IMG/VR virus record: IMGVR_UViG_3300047472_000309 | Span: 246,655-310,654 of that record | Direction: 5' to 3' (one strand) | DNA: 64,000 nucleotides | From: a virus | Shown: positions 16,121-25,602 of the stretch, one piece after another | Layout of the letters: each line of letters starts with the position of its first letter | Position numbering within the stretch: the stretch's first letter is position 1 | Translations under genes and position numbers: made by a program | The notes under the pieces: model-generated | Told to the model about the DNA's origin: nothing | What the model saw: the letters and a program-made list of their open reading frames with translations, nothing else | The model's database searches: none

Positions 16121-18406
16121 TTAGGCCTTCGCCGGAGCTGCACCAGCAGCCGGTGCCGCGGCCGGAGCAGCAGCGCCGTAAGCGACCGCCGACTTCTCGA
16201 CCCAGTTCAGCGCTGCATTGCCGGTGCGGATCGCGTAGACGTTGAACGACTTGAACGGCTCGTCCAGCGCCTTCTTGATCGCCAGCACTGCTTGACGTGC
16301 GGCATCTGCCTTCGCCTTCACGCTTTCGTCTTGCGACACGTTGTTGAGCATCGAGAAGTTGCGCGCCACTTGTGCCAGCTTTTGGCCAGCAGCGACAGCT
16401 TTCGAGATCTCTTGCTTCGATTGCTTGACGAGTGCAGCGATGGCGGCGACCTGGTTCGCCACCGTACCAGCTTGCGGAGCCGACAGAACCGGCAGGGCAG
16501 CCTTGGCATTCACGTCGCCGATCTGATCGAGCACCGCTTCGCTATTGCCCACGTCGTCGGAGATGAAGAACTCCAGACGCATGTTACCCGGCAAGACAGC
16601 CGACATCAGGCGATTGCCATTGGCTTCGCTGGCCCAGCCCGAAAGCATCTGTGCGGTCCACGGGTAGGCGAACTTCGCATCTTCGCCGACGTTGATGAAA
16701 CCGTCTGCATGCGAGAGTTGACCGATGGTGCTTTCTGCAGCTTGCACCATCTGCGGGTAAGCCTTGTACAGGCCTTGCGCAACCTTTTGCAGACCCACCA
16801 GCCCGTTCAGCGGATTGCCACCCGGCACGAAGAGTGCCTCGGCGACCGACTGGTCTTCGATCTGACGCACGTTCGGCTGGCCTTGCAAAGCCTGGGCCTT
16901 CGCTGCGACTTGCTTCGCACGCGCTTCGAGTGCCACCGCGCCGTTGAAGAGCTTCTCGGCGAATTGACCCGCCATCTTCAGACCCGCCAGGATCGCCTGG
17001 TAGATCTTTTCCCAGATTGCCTTGATCTGCTCGCCGAGCGATTCGAGCGACAGTTGCGACGCGCTGATTTGCTTGGACGCACCACCGAACGATTCGAGCG
17101 AGATCGGACGCGGCATTTGCATGTCCAGACGCTGATAGAGCGCTTCCAGTCCGATGTGCATCATGCGTGCGCCGTGACGGTTCAGACCGCCCGATTCGAC
17201 AGCCGTCGACAGAGCTTCACGATAGGATTCCATCGATTCGACGACTTCGAAACCTTCTTCGACGCGACGGTTGACTTCGTCGACGTCACCTTCCGATTCC
17301 GCGATGTCCATCAGTTCCGTTTCCAGACCCGAGGCGCTGTCTTCGACTTGCTCAGCTTCAGCTTCGACTTGCGTCGGCAGGGCGCCCAGTTCTGCGCCTT
17401 CGCCACCGGCGAGCTCAGCACCTGCGTCCAGACCAGCGGTTTCAGCACCGGCGTCAGCAGCCGGAACTTCACGGCCTTCTGCGCGACCAGCTTGTTCGTC
17501 AGCGCGCGCCACCAGACGGCGTGCGTTTTCGAGTTCGACCGGATCGATCACTTCGTCGACCACCACAGCTGCGACTTCACCGCCTTCTTCACCTGCCGGG
17601 GGCACTGCACCGACGTCGGCTGCACCGGCTTCGCCACCGAGATCGGCACCGAGTTCAGCGCCTGCTTCCGTGCCAGCGGCCGGAACTTCAGCGACAGCGC
17701 CGGTTGCATCTTGACCGGGAACTTCACCTGCGGCAGCTTCTGCACCAGCAGCGGCTTCAGCGGGGTCACCCGTGACTTCAGCCACACCACCCAGCTCTGC
17801 ACCGGCTTCGCCGACCGCCGGGACTTCCGGCACTTCAGCTGCGGCGCGACCTTCGTCGCCTGCGGGCGGAACTTCAGCAGCGGGAACTTCAGCAGCGCGC
17901 GCCGGGGCTTCCAGCTCGCCTTCTTCTTGACGGCGGATTTCGGCTTCGGCTTCTTCCGAGGTCAGACCGTCGTCTTCGAGCGCGACCTTGATACGGGCAC
18001 GCTGGATCGGCGAGAACTTCACGCGCTTCGGTGCCTTGGCACCACGCGATTCGAGTGCGCCTGCCGTGCCGACGAGTTCCTTGACCTTGCCTTCGCCACC
18101 CGTGGCGACCGAGACCGTCGGGTCTTCGCCGTTCGAGAGTTGCGGATCGACTTCGCCGTCCTTCTTCACGGCCGAGCTGCCAACGTCGTTCTTTTCCTTG
18201 GGCTCGTCTTTGCCCTTGGTGCCGTCCATGTCGCCAGCAACAGGATCTTTGTCGTTGGACAGTTGGGGCGGGACTTCGCCTTCCTTCTTGGGAGCCGGGA
18301 TGCTCTTGTCGCCAGCGCCGATCGCTTCTGCGGCTTCGGGCGACAGATCTGCTTCTTCCAGCGCCTTACGGAAACGGGCGCCAAAGCCAGTACGAATGCT
18401 ACGCAT
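16121..18406 (-). CDS. Inner-head-like protein C with giant acidic Ala/Glu/Pro-rich N-terminal region, 761 aa
   Basis: Residues about 20-380 are low-complexity, rich in Ala, Glu, Gly, Pro and Val, with loose repeats such as AEVPAAEVPPAGDEG, and strongly acidic. Two S-x-E sites follow, ISLE/SFGG (E438) and LSLE/SLGEQ (E455). The second is directly followed by IKAIWEKIYQAILAGLKMAGQF, the same amphipathic helix that follows the predicted site in the paralogues. The mature protein would be about 306 residues and the acidic part a very long propeptide or scaffold-like region. The C-terminus is again Ala/Pro-rich. The start follows AGGAAG. The plus strand of this gene is an artefactual long open frame caused by codon bias. 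Confidence 0.65.
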   Translation of the reverse strand: MRSIRTGFGARFRKALEEADLSPEAAEAIGAGDKSIPAPKKEGEVPPQLSNDKDPVAGDMDGTKGKDEPKEKNDVGSSAVKKDGEVDPQLSNGEDPTVSVATGGEGKVKELVGTAGALESRGAKAPKRVKFSPIQRARIKVALEDDGLTSEEAEAEIRRQEEGELEAPARAAEVPAAEVPPAGDEGRAAAEVPEVPAVGEAGAELGGVAEVTGDPAEAAAGAEAAAGEVPGQDATGAVAEVPAAGTEAGAELGADLGGEAGAADVGAVPPAGEEGGEVAAVVVDEVIDPVELENARRLVARADEQAGRAEGREVPAADAGAETAGLDAGAELAGGEGAELGALPTQVEAEAEQVEDSASGLETELMDIAESEGDVDEVNRRVEEGFEVVESMESYREALSTAVESGGLNRHGARMMHIGLEALYQRLDMQMPRPISLESFGGASKQISASQLSLESLGEQIKAIWEKIYQAILAGLKMAGQFAEKLFNGAVALEARAKQVAAKAQALQGQPNVRQIEDQSVAEALFVPGGNPLNGLVGLQKVAQGLYKAYPQMVQAAESTIGQLSHADGFINVGEDAKFAYPWTAQMLSGWASEANGNRLMSAVLPGNMRLEFFISDDVGNSEAVLDQIGDVNAKAALPVLSAPQAGTVANQVAAIAALVKQSKQEISKAVAAGQKLAQVARNFSMLNNVSQDESVKAKADAARQAVLAIKKALDEPFKSFNVYAIRTGNAALNWVEKSAVAYGAAAPAAAPAAGAAPAKA

Positions 18407-18458
18407 GGTTCTTTCTTCCTATCGATAGGGTTTAAATCGGAGTGCACTTTACAGCAGA

Positions 18459-18494
18459 GTACCCGCGCGGTACGTCCTTAATAACCCTGGGTTA
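18459..18494. promoter_or_regulatory. Two short inverted repeats in a 122-base gap
   Basis: GTACC-CGCGC-GGTAC at 18459-18473 and TAACCC-T-GGGTTA at 18482-18494 lie between the stop at 18529 and the start at 18406. Either could be part of a terminator for the upstream gene or an operator for the 761-residue gene. The surrounding minus strand also has an AT-rich run (AATACTATAGTAACTC), a possible promoter. No consensus was matched. Confidence 0.35.
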
Positions 18495-18528
18495 GAGTTA
18501 CTATAGTATTTACGGCTTACTTACTCGT

Positions 18529-19146
18529 TTACGAGCGTGAGCCGAACAGGACGTGCAGCGTGAGCAGCAGGTCTTCCAGACCATTGGGTTGTGCACACCA
18601 ATCTTGCAGGACATCCACGAGCATCGTATTGCGACGTTGACGAACGTAGCCGTTGGTGGTGATGCCGAAGAACTCAGCCGTGTACTCGCTTACCGGTCCG
18701 CGCATTTCGCCGGAGTCCGAATAATCGATCAAGCTGTCCCAGGTTTCCAGCGACATCTCCCGACGACCCGTCAGGATGAAGCGCAGACAATCCTCGAGAA
18801 AGCGACGATGCATATCGCCCACTGAGGCACTTTCGAACTGCTTGAGGTACCAGAAATCGAACGCATCGGTACCAAACGCATTCAACGCCGTAATCAGCAC
18901 CAGCTTACGGAATTCAAACGCTTCCGCTTTATAGGTGTTACGGATGTACTTCGAGTACAGCGACTCGACGTTTTCGTTGACTGCGATGGTCGATGAACTC
19001 GGCTGGAAGAGGCTCAGATTGTTCTGGAGCTTCCGGTACTCGTCCTGAAACGGTGCCGGAGACTTCTCAATCCGCGGAGCGAGGATCGCGCCCAGGAAAC
19101 CCCGCGGATAAATCGTGAACCCCGCATTGGAGACGAGGCCAGCCAT
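18529..19146 (-). CDS. Unknown, probably structural, 205 aa
   Basis: ATG at 19146 overlaps the stop of the upstream gene as TAATG, implying translational coupling; the longer open frame upstream lies inside that gene and is ignored. The protein is mostly helical (YKAEAFEFRKLVLITALNAF, DMHRRFLEDCLRFILTG, GLEDLLLTLHVLF). No family was recognised. Coupling to the 300-residue gene suggests the two products act together in equal amounts, probably in the virion. Confidence 0.55.
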   Translation of the reverse strand: MAGLVSNAGFTIYPRGFLGAILAPRIEKSPAPFQDEYRKLQNNLSLFQPSSSTIAVNENVESLYSKYIRNTYKAEAFEFRKLVLITALNAFGTDAFDFWYLKQFESASVGDMHRRFLEDCLRFILTGRREMSLETWDSLIDYSDSGEMRGPVSEYTAEFFGITTNGYVRQRRNTMLVDVLQDWCAQPNGLEDLLLTLHVLFGSRS

Positions 19147-20048
19147 TACTTGCCCTCCATCTTCGTGATCTTGTACTGCAGATCCTTGGCCCGTTGTTCC
19201 AGATATTCGATTTCCTTCTGGACTTTCGGGTTCGGCTTGCCTTGGCTGACTTGCTCGAGGTTCAGCTTCCGCAGCTGGACCATCTTGAGCGTTTCCTTGG
19301 CTTGCTTGTAGCGCGCCGCTTGCCACTCAGCCCACAGCAGCCCGACACCGTACCACAAGCTCCAGGTGCCGGTGCCGATGATGAGGTTCTGCTTGAGCGG
19401 GTCGAGCTTGGCCGCGCCCATCGTTTGCGGCAGCGTGTCGATGTTGTCGTCGGTGACGACGATGTCGGGCACCTCGGCAAGCTTCTTCTTCACTTCGCCG
19501 GGGCTTTCCGTCACGACTTCAAACGCCGTGCAAAAGCTGATGAAGTTGTCTTCGATGAAGGCCTTCTCCGCCGGAGCCAGCGCGTCGCGTACCGATGTGA
19601 TACCGCTATTTTCCACCTTGGCGGTTTCGCACACGTAGACGTAGTTCAGGAACTGCACCAGGAAGCGCGAGACGAACTGCACGTTGGTCACGAACTGGAT
19701 GAGCTGCGCCTTCTTGTACGTCAAGCCCGCGGTCACCACTTCGTCGCCGATCGAAGCCTTGATCAGCTCTTCGACGTCGTTCAGGTTCTGCACCATCAAG
19801 GGCAGACCGCGATCGATCGTGACGATGATGTTGCCGCCATTGCTCTTCACGAGGCCCTTCCACGTCTCGATGCGGTCTTGCATCTCGTCGGACTTGAACG
19901 ACCAGTTCTTCAAGAACACAGCCGCTTGCCCGTACATGGGTTTGAGGGTTTCTTCGATTTCCGCCCGAGTCAGACGGCAATCCTCGATGATGCGATCGCG
20001 ACCGAACGTCGGCAGCAGATTACGCAAGAAATCACGAATGGAACTCAT
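19146..20048 (-). CDS. Unknown helical protein with C-terminal coiled coil, 300 aa
   Basis: The N-terminus (RDFLRNLLPTFGRDRI) is amphipathic. A hydrophobic helix is seen at about residues 222-245 (LIIGTGTWSLWYGVGLLWAEW), and a charged coiled coil covers about 246-300 (KETLKMVQLRKLNLEQVS to the end MEGK). AAGGT precedes the start. The stop is shared with the next start as TAATG. The mix of a membrane-like segment and a coiled coil suits a virion component, but no family is recognised. Confidence 0.5.
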   Translation of the reverse strand: MSSIRDFLRNLLPTFGRDRIIEDCRLTRAEIEETLKPMYGQAAVFLKNWSFKSDEMQDRIETWKGLVKSNGGNIIVTIDRGLPLMVQNLNDVEELIKASIGDEVVTAGLTYKKAQLIQFVTNVQFVSRFLVQFLNYVYVCETAKVENSGITSVRDALAPAEKAFIEDNFISFCTAFEVVTESPGEVKKKLAEVPDIVVTDDNIDTLPQTMGAAKLDPLKQNLIIGTGTWSLWYGVGLLWAEWQAARYKQAKETLKMVQLRKLNLEQVSQGKPNPKVQKEIEYLEQRAKDLQYKITKMEGK

Positions 20049-20069
20049 TTTTGTACCTTGAGGAATGCC

Positions 20070-20091
20070 GGGTCCCCACTGAAGAGGACCC
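20070..20091 (-). terminator. Short hairpin
   Basis: GGGTCC (20070-20075) and GGACCC (20086-20091) can pair around 10 bases, in the 60-base gap between two minus-strand genes. Weaker than the other hairpins in this window. Confidence 0.4.
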
Positions 20092-20108
20092 CAGCCGACA
20101 AAGGGGAA

Positions 20109-21218
20109 TCAGAACGACGGGGCGTTGCCGAGCTGGTACGCTTTCAGGATCTCGCCGATGTCCGGACCGTCGCCCTTGGTGGCTTGCTTGAGCGCCTTAA
20201 AGGGCAGGCTCGTCACTTCCGGGAGCGAACGGTGGTAGAACGTCACGCGATCCCACTGCGGATCGAGCACGGCCACGATCATCAGCGAGGTTTCCTTGAA
20301 GAGCTTCTCGCGCACCGCGAAGTTGCTGAACTTGGCGCTGATTTCGAGCTCCAACTGGGCGATCGTATTGGTCGAGGTGATCACCATATTGGAGGCGGTC
20401 GCCACCGACGGGTTGCCCGACAGAATCGCCGACAGTTGGTTGCCGCGCTGGCGCTTGATGATGCTTGCGTAGGTGCCGTCGTCGCTCATCAGGTGCTTCT
20501 TGTGCGCGTCGATCAGGTCCAGACACAGCAGGAAATCACGGAAGAATTCGATGCGACCGGCACGCCACGCATGGTAACGCTCCTTCATACTCGTCGACTG
20601 CTTGTTGCCAAGGCTAAGAATATGAACCAGGGCTTCTGTGGGCGTATCGATTGCGATCAGTCGCAACGCCACCGGAATGATCCCCTTTTGACCGTTGTCG
20701 CTGATTTCCACGGACAGCATCTTGCCCACGGAGAGGCTCGCCACTTCCTTGGCTTCCTTGATCGCGTCCTTACCGACGCCGACGCCGTCTTCCAGCGCGA
20801 CTTGCTTGCCGAAGGCGGGCAGCGCATCTTTGTAGCTTTCTTGCGAGAGCATCGAGATGGCGCCCGCAGCGTTTCCGGCGATGTTGCCCCACAGGTTACC
20901 TGCGGTGCCGCTCGTGATCGGATCACGGCTGGGGTTAAACTTGTCCAACGTGGCCATCACGTTGACATTGCCGATGTGGGCCGAGAGGGCGATCGCTTGC
21001 AGGTAGTAACCCGCAAACATCGACTGCAAGGCTTGCATGGCATCGTACGTAGCGTCATGGTACAGCACGTCGGCGTCGACCAGGCAAAGCGGTTCCACGC
21101 GAGCGGGTTTGCTGTATTCGACAAGCGAATCCGCACGCATGGCAGCGACTGCGCCGATGGCGTCACGGATAGCGTTGATACCGATGCTTGCACCGGCGAC
21201 TGCGGCGAGTCCGGTCAT
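20109..21218 (-). CDS. Unknown, probably virion protein, 369 aa
   Basis: It starts with an Ala/Gly-rich segment (MTGLAAVAGASIGINAIRDA) that may be membrane-associated or flexible, followed by a mainly helical body and a beta-containing C-terminal third (ETSLMIVAVLDPQWDRVTFY). GAAGGAAAATC precedes the ATG. It is the first gene of a minus-strand operon diverging from the plus-strand island at 21250 with only 31 bases between. No family recognised. Confidence 0.5.
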   Translation of the reverse strand: MTGLAAVAGASIGINAIRDAIGAVAAMRADSLVEYSKPARVEPLCLVDADVLYHDATYDAMQALQSMFAGYYLQAIALSAHIGNVNVMATLDKFNPSRDPITSGTAGNLWGNIAGNAAGAISMLSQESYKDALPAFGKQVALEDGVGVGKDAIKEAKEVASLSVGKMLSVEISDNGQKGIIPVALRLIAIDTPTEALVHILSLGNKQSTSMKERYHAWRAGRIEFFRDFLLCLDLIDAHKKHLMSDDGTYASIIKRQRGNQLSAILSGNPSVATASNMVITSTNTIAQLELEISAKFSNFAVREKLFKETSLMIVAVLDPQWDRVTFYHRSLPEVTSLPFKALKQATKGDGPDIGEILKAYQLGNAPSF

Positions 21219-21249
21219 GATTTTCCTTCTTTCAGATTAAGGTTTTCAA

Positions 21250-22386
21250 ATGGCTGATCCATACAACATAACTGTAGACGACATCCTGACGGCGGCCTCA
21301 ACTGGTCAATCCGTTTCCGATATGGTCGATCGAGTTTTCCAACTTGGACCGGCAGGCTCGTTTGATACAGCCATTGGTAACACCGTGTTCGGGCTGAACC
21401 ATCGGCAACAACCTCCGGCGATCCTCAGCAATCGTGACCATTACGGGTATACGTTCTTTACGCGCCCCCGCATGAACATGACTGATGAGAACCTTCGGAC
21501 ACAGCGTCGCTTTGGTCCACTGCTTTCGCAGCGGGATTACAGCTGGCAACGCGCCGTGCGCTGCACGCTTGATCCCGAGCTCGCCTGGGCAGACACGCCT
21601 GTGACGTGTTCGCTGGTGGACCGACAACAAGCGTTCATACCAATTCTCTCGAACACCCTCCTGTCCATGTCCGGGTGGCCGGACCTGGAAGCCCAGACAT
21701 TCACCGCGCATGAAGGCATATACAAGGAGTCCTTCAGCATCGTGGATAGCGTGGTCGACAGGTATGAGACATACGATATAACCGCCAGTTTCCGGAACCT
21801 GCCGGGCGATCCGATCACGCTCATGATGTTGTCGTGGCTCTTTTACGAGTCGTATGTCTACCTCGGCGAGATCGTGCCGTACCCGGACATGCTGATCAAT
21901 AACGAGATCGATTACCAGACCCGGATCTATCGCCTGGTGATGGACCCGGATAAGCGGCGCGTGCAAGGCATTGCCGCGTGTGGCGCAGGCTTTCCGGTGA
22001 CCTGTCCGATTGGGGCGAAGTTTAACTTCGAATCCGATCAACCGTTGAATAAGAACATGGACCAGATCAGCATCACGTTTCGCTGTGCGGGGGCCATGTA
22101 CAACGACGACATCCTGATTGACGAATTCAACCGGACGCAGGCGCTGCACAACAACAACATGCACCCGAGTAACTTCTCGGGCTATGGCCAGAATACGACC
22201 AATCCGAATTATCGGCTGCTGCAGCTTAACGAGGTGGAGCTCTTTAACCACACGGGCTATCCGCGCATCGACCCGGTCACCTACGAGCTGCAATGGTGGG
22301 TCGATAAGACCACCTATGGCCGCATGCTGCCGACACTGAATTACCAGCAGGGGTTGATTCAACACCTCGCTTCCCCGACGAGCTAA
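21250..22386 (+). CDS. Probable baseplate/tail structural protein, 378 aa
   Basis: First gene of a three-gene plus-strand island. AAGG at 21239-21244 precedes the ATG. The protein has a polar N-terminus, a long beta-rich body (TFTAHEGIYKESFSIVDSV, MDQISITFRCAGAMYNDDIL) and ends LPTLNYQQGLIQHLASPTS. No enzymatic motif. The adjoining 969-residue gene follows by 11 bases. The pairing of a medium and a very large beta-rich protein resembles baseplate modules; that is inference from context. Confidence 0.55.
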   Translation: MADPYNITVDDILTAASTGQSVSDMVDRVFQLGPAGSFDTAIGNTVFGLNHRQQPPAILSNRDHYGYTFFTRPRMNMTDENLRTQRRFGPLLSQRDYSWQRAVRCTLDPELAWADTPVTCSLVDRQQAFIPILSNTLLSMSGWPDLEAQTFTAHEGIYKESFSIVDSVVDRYETYDITASFRNLPGDPITLMMLSWLFYESYVYLGEIVPYPDMLINNEIDYQTRIYRLVMDPDKRRVQGIAACGAGFPVTCPIGAKFNFESDQPLNKNMDQISITFRCAGAMYNDDILIDEFNRTQALHNNNMHPSNFSGYGQNTTNPNYRLLQLNEVELFNHTGYPRIDPVTYELQWWVDKTTYGRMLPTLNYQQGLIQHLASPTS

Positions 22387-22397
22387 AGGAATAGAAC

Positions 22398-25307
22398 ATG
22401 GCTGCAACCATCAGCGCATTGCTCTCGAACATGCAGAACTACCAGAATAACCCTGCGTTGATTCAGCAGGACATTCTGGACCATCTGGATATAGTTACCA
22501 GCGGTGGCGTCAATATCGTCGATCCGTCCAACCCCTTTGTGTTCGGGCTGGAGTCAGCGACCGTGTGTACCGCGGGCATGATGAGTAAGAGCGATACCAA
22601 TACGCGGCGTCAGTATCCGCAATTGGCGCAAACCCCTGAAGACCTGTATTACCACATGTCGGACTGGGATTACATCAACCGCTTTGCTGCCCCCTCGGTG
22701 GCGCTCTTTTCCTTCATCTTCGATAAGGATGAGCTGATCTCCAAGTTGGTGACCGATCCGACGACCGGGGTGTCGCAGATCGTGATCCCGCGCAATACGG
22801 TGGTGATGATTTCGGGTGTGCAGTTCAGTCTGCAGTATCCGATCGTGATTCGCCAGATGCAACACGGTGGTTTGAATGTGACGTACGACGGCAGCCAGCC
22901 GTCGCCGTTGCAGGAACTGACCTCCAACGTGATCGACTGGGAAATCCGTACGGTCAATGGCACGAACTGGCTCTTCTTTGATGTGCCGCTCTATCAGTTC
23001 AATATCCTGTCCACGCAGCAAGGGGTGTCGCTCGCCACCAAGTGGCAGACCACGATCAGCTTTAGCGATCAGTTCTACTACGCTCGGGTGTGGGCGGAAA
23101 ATAGCGACGGCACCTGGAGCGAGCTGGTCACGACGCATTCGATCGAGGTCTACGATCCGACCACGCCAACCGCAGTCCTGCAAGTGGTGAACCAGACGCT
23201 CACGGTCACGATTCCGCAGATCTACATCACCAGTGGTCAGGTAAAGACGTCAGTGCGGGTGGACCTGTATCAGACCAAGGGCGACATCAACATGGATCTG
23301 TCGTCGTACCCGCAAAGCGCCTATTCGGCGAACTGGCTGGCCATCGATGCGAATGACAATCTGCCGACGAACTTCTCGGCGCCGCTGAAGGGCTTTAACC
23401 AGCTGGCGATCTGGTCCAATGATCGGACCGTGGATGGGAATAACGGCTTGACCTTCAGTCAGTTGCGCCAGCGCGTGATGACGAATTCAACTGGCGCGCA
23501 AAACCTGCCGATCACCAACGTACAGGTACAAGCCGCCTTGCAGAACATCGGCTACGATGTGGTCGAGAATGTGGACAACATCACCAACAGGGTGTTCTTG
23601 GCGACGCGCGCCATGCCGGACCCGACCAACCCGGCTTTGATTACGTCCGCGGCGGCTTCGATCGAGACGCTCTCGACGACGCTCACAGCGCTGACCACGC
23701 TCGAGTCAGTGATCAATAACGGTAACTCGCTCACAATCACACCGGACACCATCTACCAGAGCACCAGTGGGGTGGTGAGTGCGGTACCGACCGCTGCAGT
23801 GAAAGCCTTGCTGGCGCTACCGCCCGATCAACGGGCACTGGCTGTCACCAAAGGACAGTACTTCTACTCCCCCTGGCATTACGTGCTGGATAACACGGGG
23901 CCGGAGTTTGAGGTGCGACCCTACTATCTGGATGCGCCGGTGGCGGACACAACCTTCTTCGTCTCGGAGAATGACACGACGCTCTTGCAGGTGAGCACCA
24001 AGAGCTACCAGATCACCAAGAACACGGATGGCTCAGGCTATACGCTCACGATCAGCACGTCGTCCAATGATGGCTGGAAGGCGCTGGCCGATGACAAGGT
24101 GTATGTGCAGTTGGCCTATATCCCGGAAGGCGAGAGCGGCTATGCTTACCTGATGGGCACACTGGTGGGTACCAATACCAGCACCAACGAGCGGACCTTC
24201 TCGTTTGATCTGTCGTCGAACTTCAATGTCGACTCCAACGACATGTTGCAGTTGAAGAAGTTCCTGATGTACACGACTGATCCGATGCTCACCGCCTGTA
24301 GTCTCACGCAAACGTTCGACATTCTGTACGCAGCGGACGCGGTGATGGATACCCAGTGGAAGCCAGGCGAGATTGATGCGATGCTCGGCATGTTCCTCTT
24401 GCCTGCCACGGTAGTGGGCGTGACGCACGAGCAAGTGCGAGTGAAGTTCGGTTCGTCGTTGACCACGCTCTGGGCTTCGACGCGCACGGTGAATGATGCA
24501 GTCACCTATCGGACCTGGCCGATGGATGTGCTCTCGTACTACACGAACGATGTGTATGGCGACCCGGCCGTGACGATCGTCAATGGTCAGGTGGTACAGA
24601 ACATCGTGCACCATGCAGGCGACCCGGTGATTAATCCGGCGACTGGCCAGCAAGTCTTGTTGCACGCGGCGGGCGATGTGATGAAGGACGTGGACGGCAA
24701 GCCGATTCCGATCGGCACGCAAGACACCCTGCGTCAGATTGACCTGATGTTGCTGGAAGGCGTGTACTGGTTCGCGACCGATGCGATTGCCACGGGCTAC
24801 CGCACTGAGCTGGTGGATACAGTGCTCGCCTGGCTGACGGAAGACTTGGTGAGCTTCCAGGCGAAGTTGCTGGAACAGACGCGCATCTACTTCTATCCGA
24901 AGGCGACCACAGGGAACATCAACGTGATGATCAACGGGGGCTTGAAAACCACCGTGGCAGCCGGTCAGTCGTTTAAGGTCACGCTCTACGTTCCGGCTTC
25001 GGTCTACAGCAACAGCGATCTGCAAAATCAACTGGTCAAGACCACGATCAGTACGATCTCGGCGCAGCTGGAGAATGCGACCGTTGCTGATTCGGCGCTG
25101 AAGGTAGCGCTGATGAAGATCTACGGCGAGGATGTGATTGACTGTGAAGTTTCGGGTCTGGGTGGCTCGGCTTCGATCTCGGTGATGACCGTGATTGATG
25201 CGTCGAATAAGTTGAGCATTCGTAAGCGGCTCTTTGCCCAGTCGGATAACAGTCTGATCGTACAGGAAGACGTGAGCGTCAGCTTCATTCAACACCAGCT
25301 GAGCTAA
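22398..25307 (+). CDS. Large baseplate-wedge-like protein, 969 aa
   Basis: AAAGGA precedes the start. The protein has a long beta-rich body with repeated Thr/Ser/Val strands and a C-terminal alpha/beta part. From about residue 800 (VDTVLAWLTEDLVSFQAKLLEQTRIYFYP) it resembles baseplate J/gp6-like proteins in style: LENATVADSALKVALMKIYGED, VIDCEVSGLGGSASI and a final FIQHQLS. No domain could be named with certainty. It is the largest structural protein in this window and probably forms part of the baseplate. Its stop is one base from the next start, implying coupling. Confidence 0.5.
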   Translation: MAATISALLSNMQNYQNNPALIQQDILDHLDIVTSGGVNIVDPSNPFVFGLESATVCTAGMMSKSDTNTRRQYPQLAQTPEDLYYHMSDWDYINRFAAPSVALFSFIFDKDELISKLVTDPTTGVSQIVIPRNTVVMISGVQFSLQYPIVIRQMQHGGLNVTYDGSQPSPLQELTSNVIDWEIRTVNGTNWLFFDVPLYQFNILSTQQGVSLATKWQTTISFSDQFYYARVWAENSDGTWSELVTTHSIEVYDPTTPTAVLQVVNQTLTVTIPQIYITSGQVKTSVRVDLYQTKGDINMDLSSYPQSAYSANWLAIDANDNLPTNFSAPLKGFNQLAIWSNDRTVDGNNGLTFSQLRQRVMTNSTGAQNLPITNVQVQAALQNIGYDVVENVDNITNRVFLATRAMPDPTNPALITSAAASIETLSTTLTALTTLESVINNGNSLTITPDTIYQSTSGVVSAVPTAAVKALLALPPDQRALAVTKGQYFYSPWHYVLDNTGPEFEVRPYYLDAPVADTTFFVSENDTTLLQVSTKSYQITKNTDGSGYTLTISTSSNDGWKALADDKVYVQLAYIPEGESGYAYLMGTLVGTNTSTNERTFSFDLSSNFNVDSNDMLQLKKFLMYTTDPMLTACSLTQTFDILYAADAVMDTQWKPGEIDAMLGMFLLPATVVGVTHEQVRVKFGSSLTTLWASTRTVNDAVTYRTWPMDVLSYYTNDVYGDPAVTIVNGQVVQNIVHHAGDPVINPATGQQVLLHAAGDVMKDVDGKPIPIGTQDTLRQIDLMLLEGVYWFATDAIATGYRTELVDTVLAWLTEDLVSFQAKLLEQTRIYFYPKATTGNINVMINGGLKTTVAAGQSFKVTLYVPASVYSNSDLQNQLVKTTISTISAQLENATVADSALKVALMKIYGEDVIDCEVSGLGGSASISVMTVIDASNKLSIRKRLFAQSDNSLIVQEDVSVSFIQHQLS

Positions 25308-25308
25308 C

Positions 25309-25593
25309 ATGGATACGGAACTCAAACCGGTATTCGTGACACGGATGCCTCCTGAGCTGGAGCAGGGCGTGTTGTATGTGTCAGAGGAGTACGAGCTCGC
25401 CATCCATCTGTGTGCGTGCGGATGGTGCAAGCAAAAGACCGTGACCCCGTTCAAAGACTTCCCGAACGATCGCGGCTGGACCTACACACGGGACGCAGAG
25501 GACCGCGTAACGTTGCATCCGTCCATTGGTAATTTCCAGATGCCTTGCAAGTCGCACTATTGGGTGCGGGAGAACAAGATCGTCTGGTGTTAA
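25309..25593 (+). CDS. DUF6527-like protein, 94 aa
   Basis: The sequence AIHLCACGWCKQKTVTPF, then GWTY, RVTLHPSIGNFQMPCKSHYW and VRENKIVWC matches the pattern I know for the DUF6527 family (HLCxCGC, GW, SPSIGNWxxPCxSHYWI). Several Cys and His residues (C35, C37, C40, then C and H of PCKSH) could bind a metal. In bacteria this family occurs beside ubiquitin-like E1/E2 and JAB-type genes, so a link to protein modification or its evasion is conceivable. There is no clear ribosome-binding site; it follows the 969-residue gene by one base and is probably translationally coupled. It is an odd partner for structural genes. Confidence 0.65.
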   Translation: MDTELKPVFVTRMPPELEQGVLYVSEEYELAIHLCACGWCKQKTVTPFKDFPNDRGWTYTRDAEDRVTLHPSIGNFQMPCKSHYWVRENKIVWC

Positions 25594-25602
25594 CGGCATA
25601 AG

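Noticed and set aside
14381-18481. A 1366-residue open frame on the plus strand
   Set aside because: It is antisense to three well-supported minus-strand genes with ribosome-binding sites and paralogy. It follows from their codon bias in GC-rich DNA. Its product is full of Arg, His, Phe and Cys clusters without domain signatures.
19194-21257. A 687-residue plus-strand open frame across two minus genes
   Set aside because: It is the antisense of two TAATG/ribosome-site supported genes and crosses their boundary. The composition is typical of a shadow frame.
24033-25454. Long minus-strand frame opposite the 969-residue gene
   Set aside because: It is antisense to a beta-rich structural gene with a good start and coupling to neighbours; its own product is His/Arg-rich without motifs.
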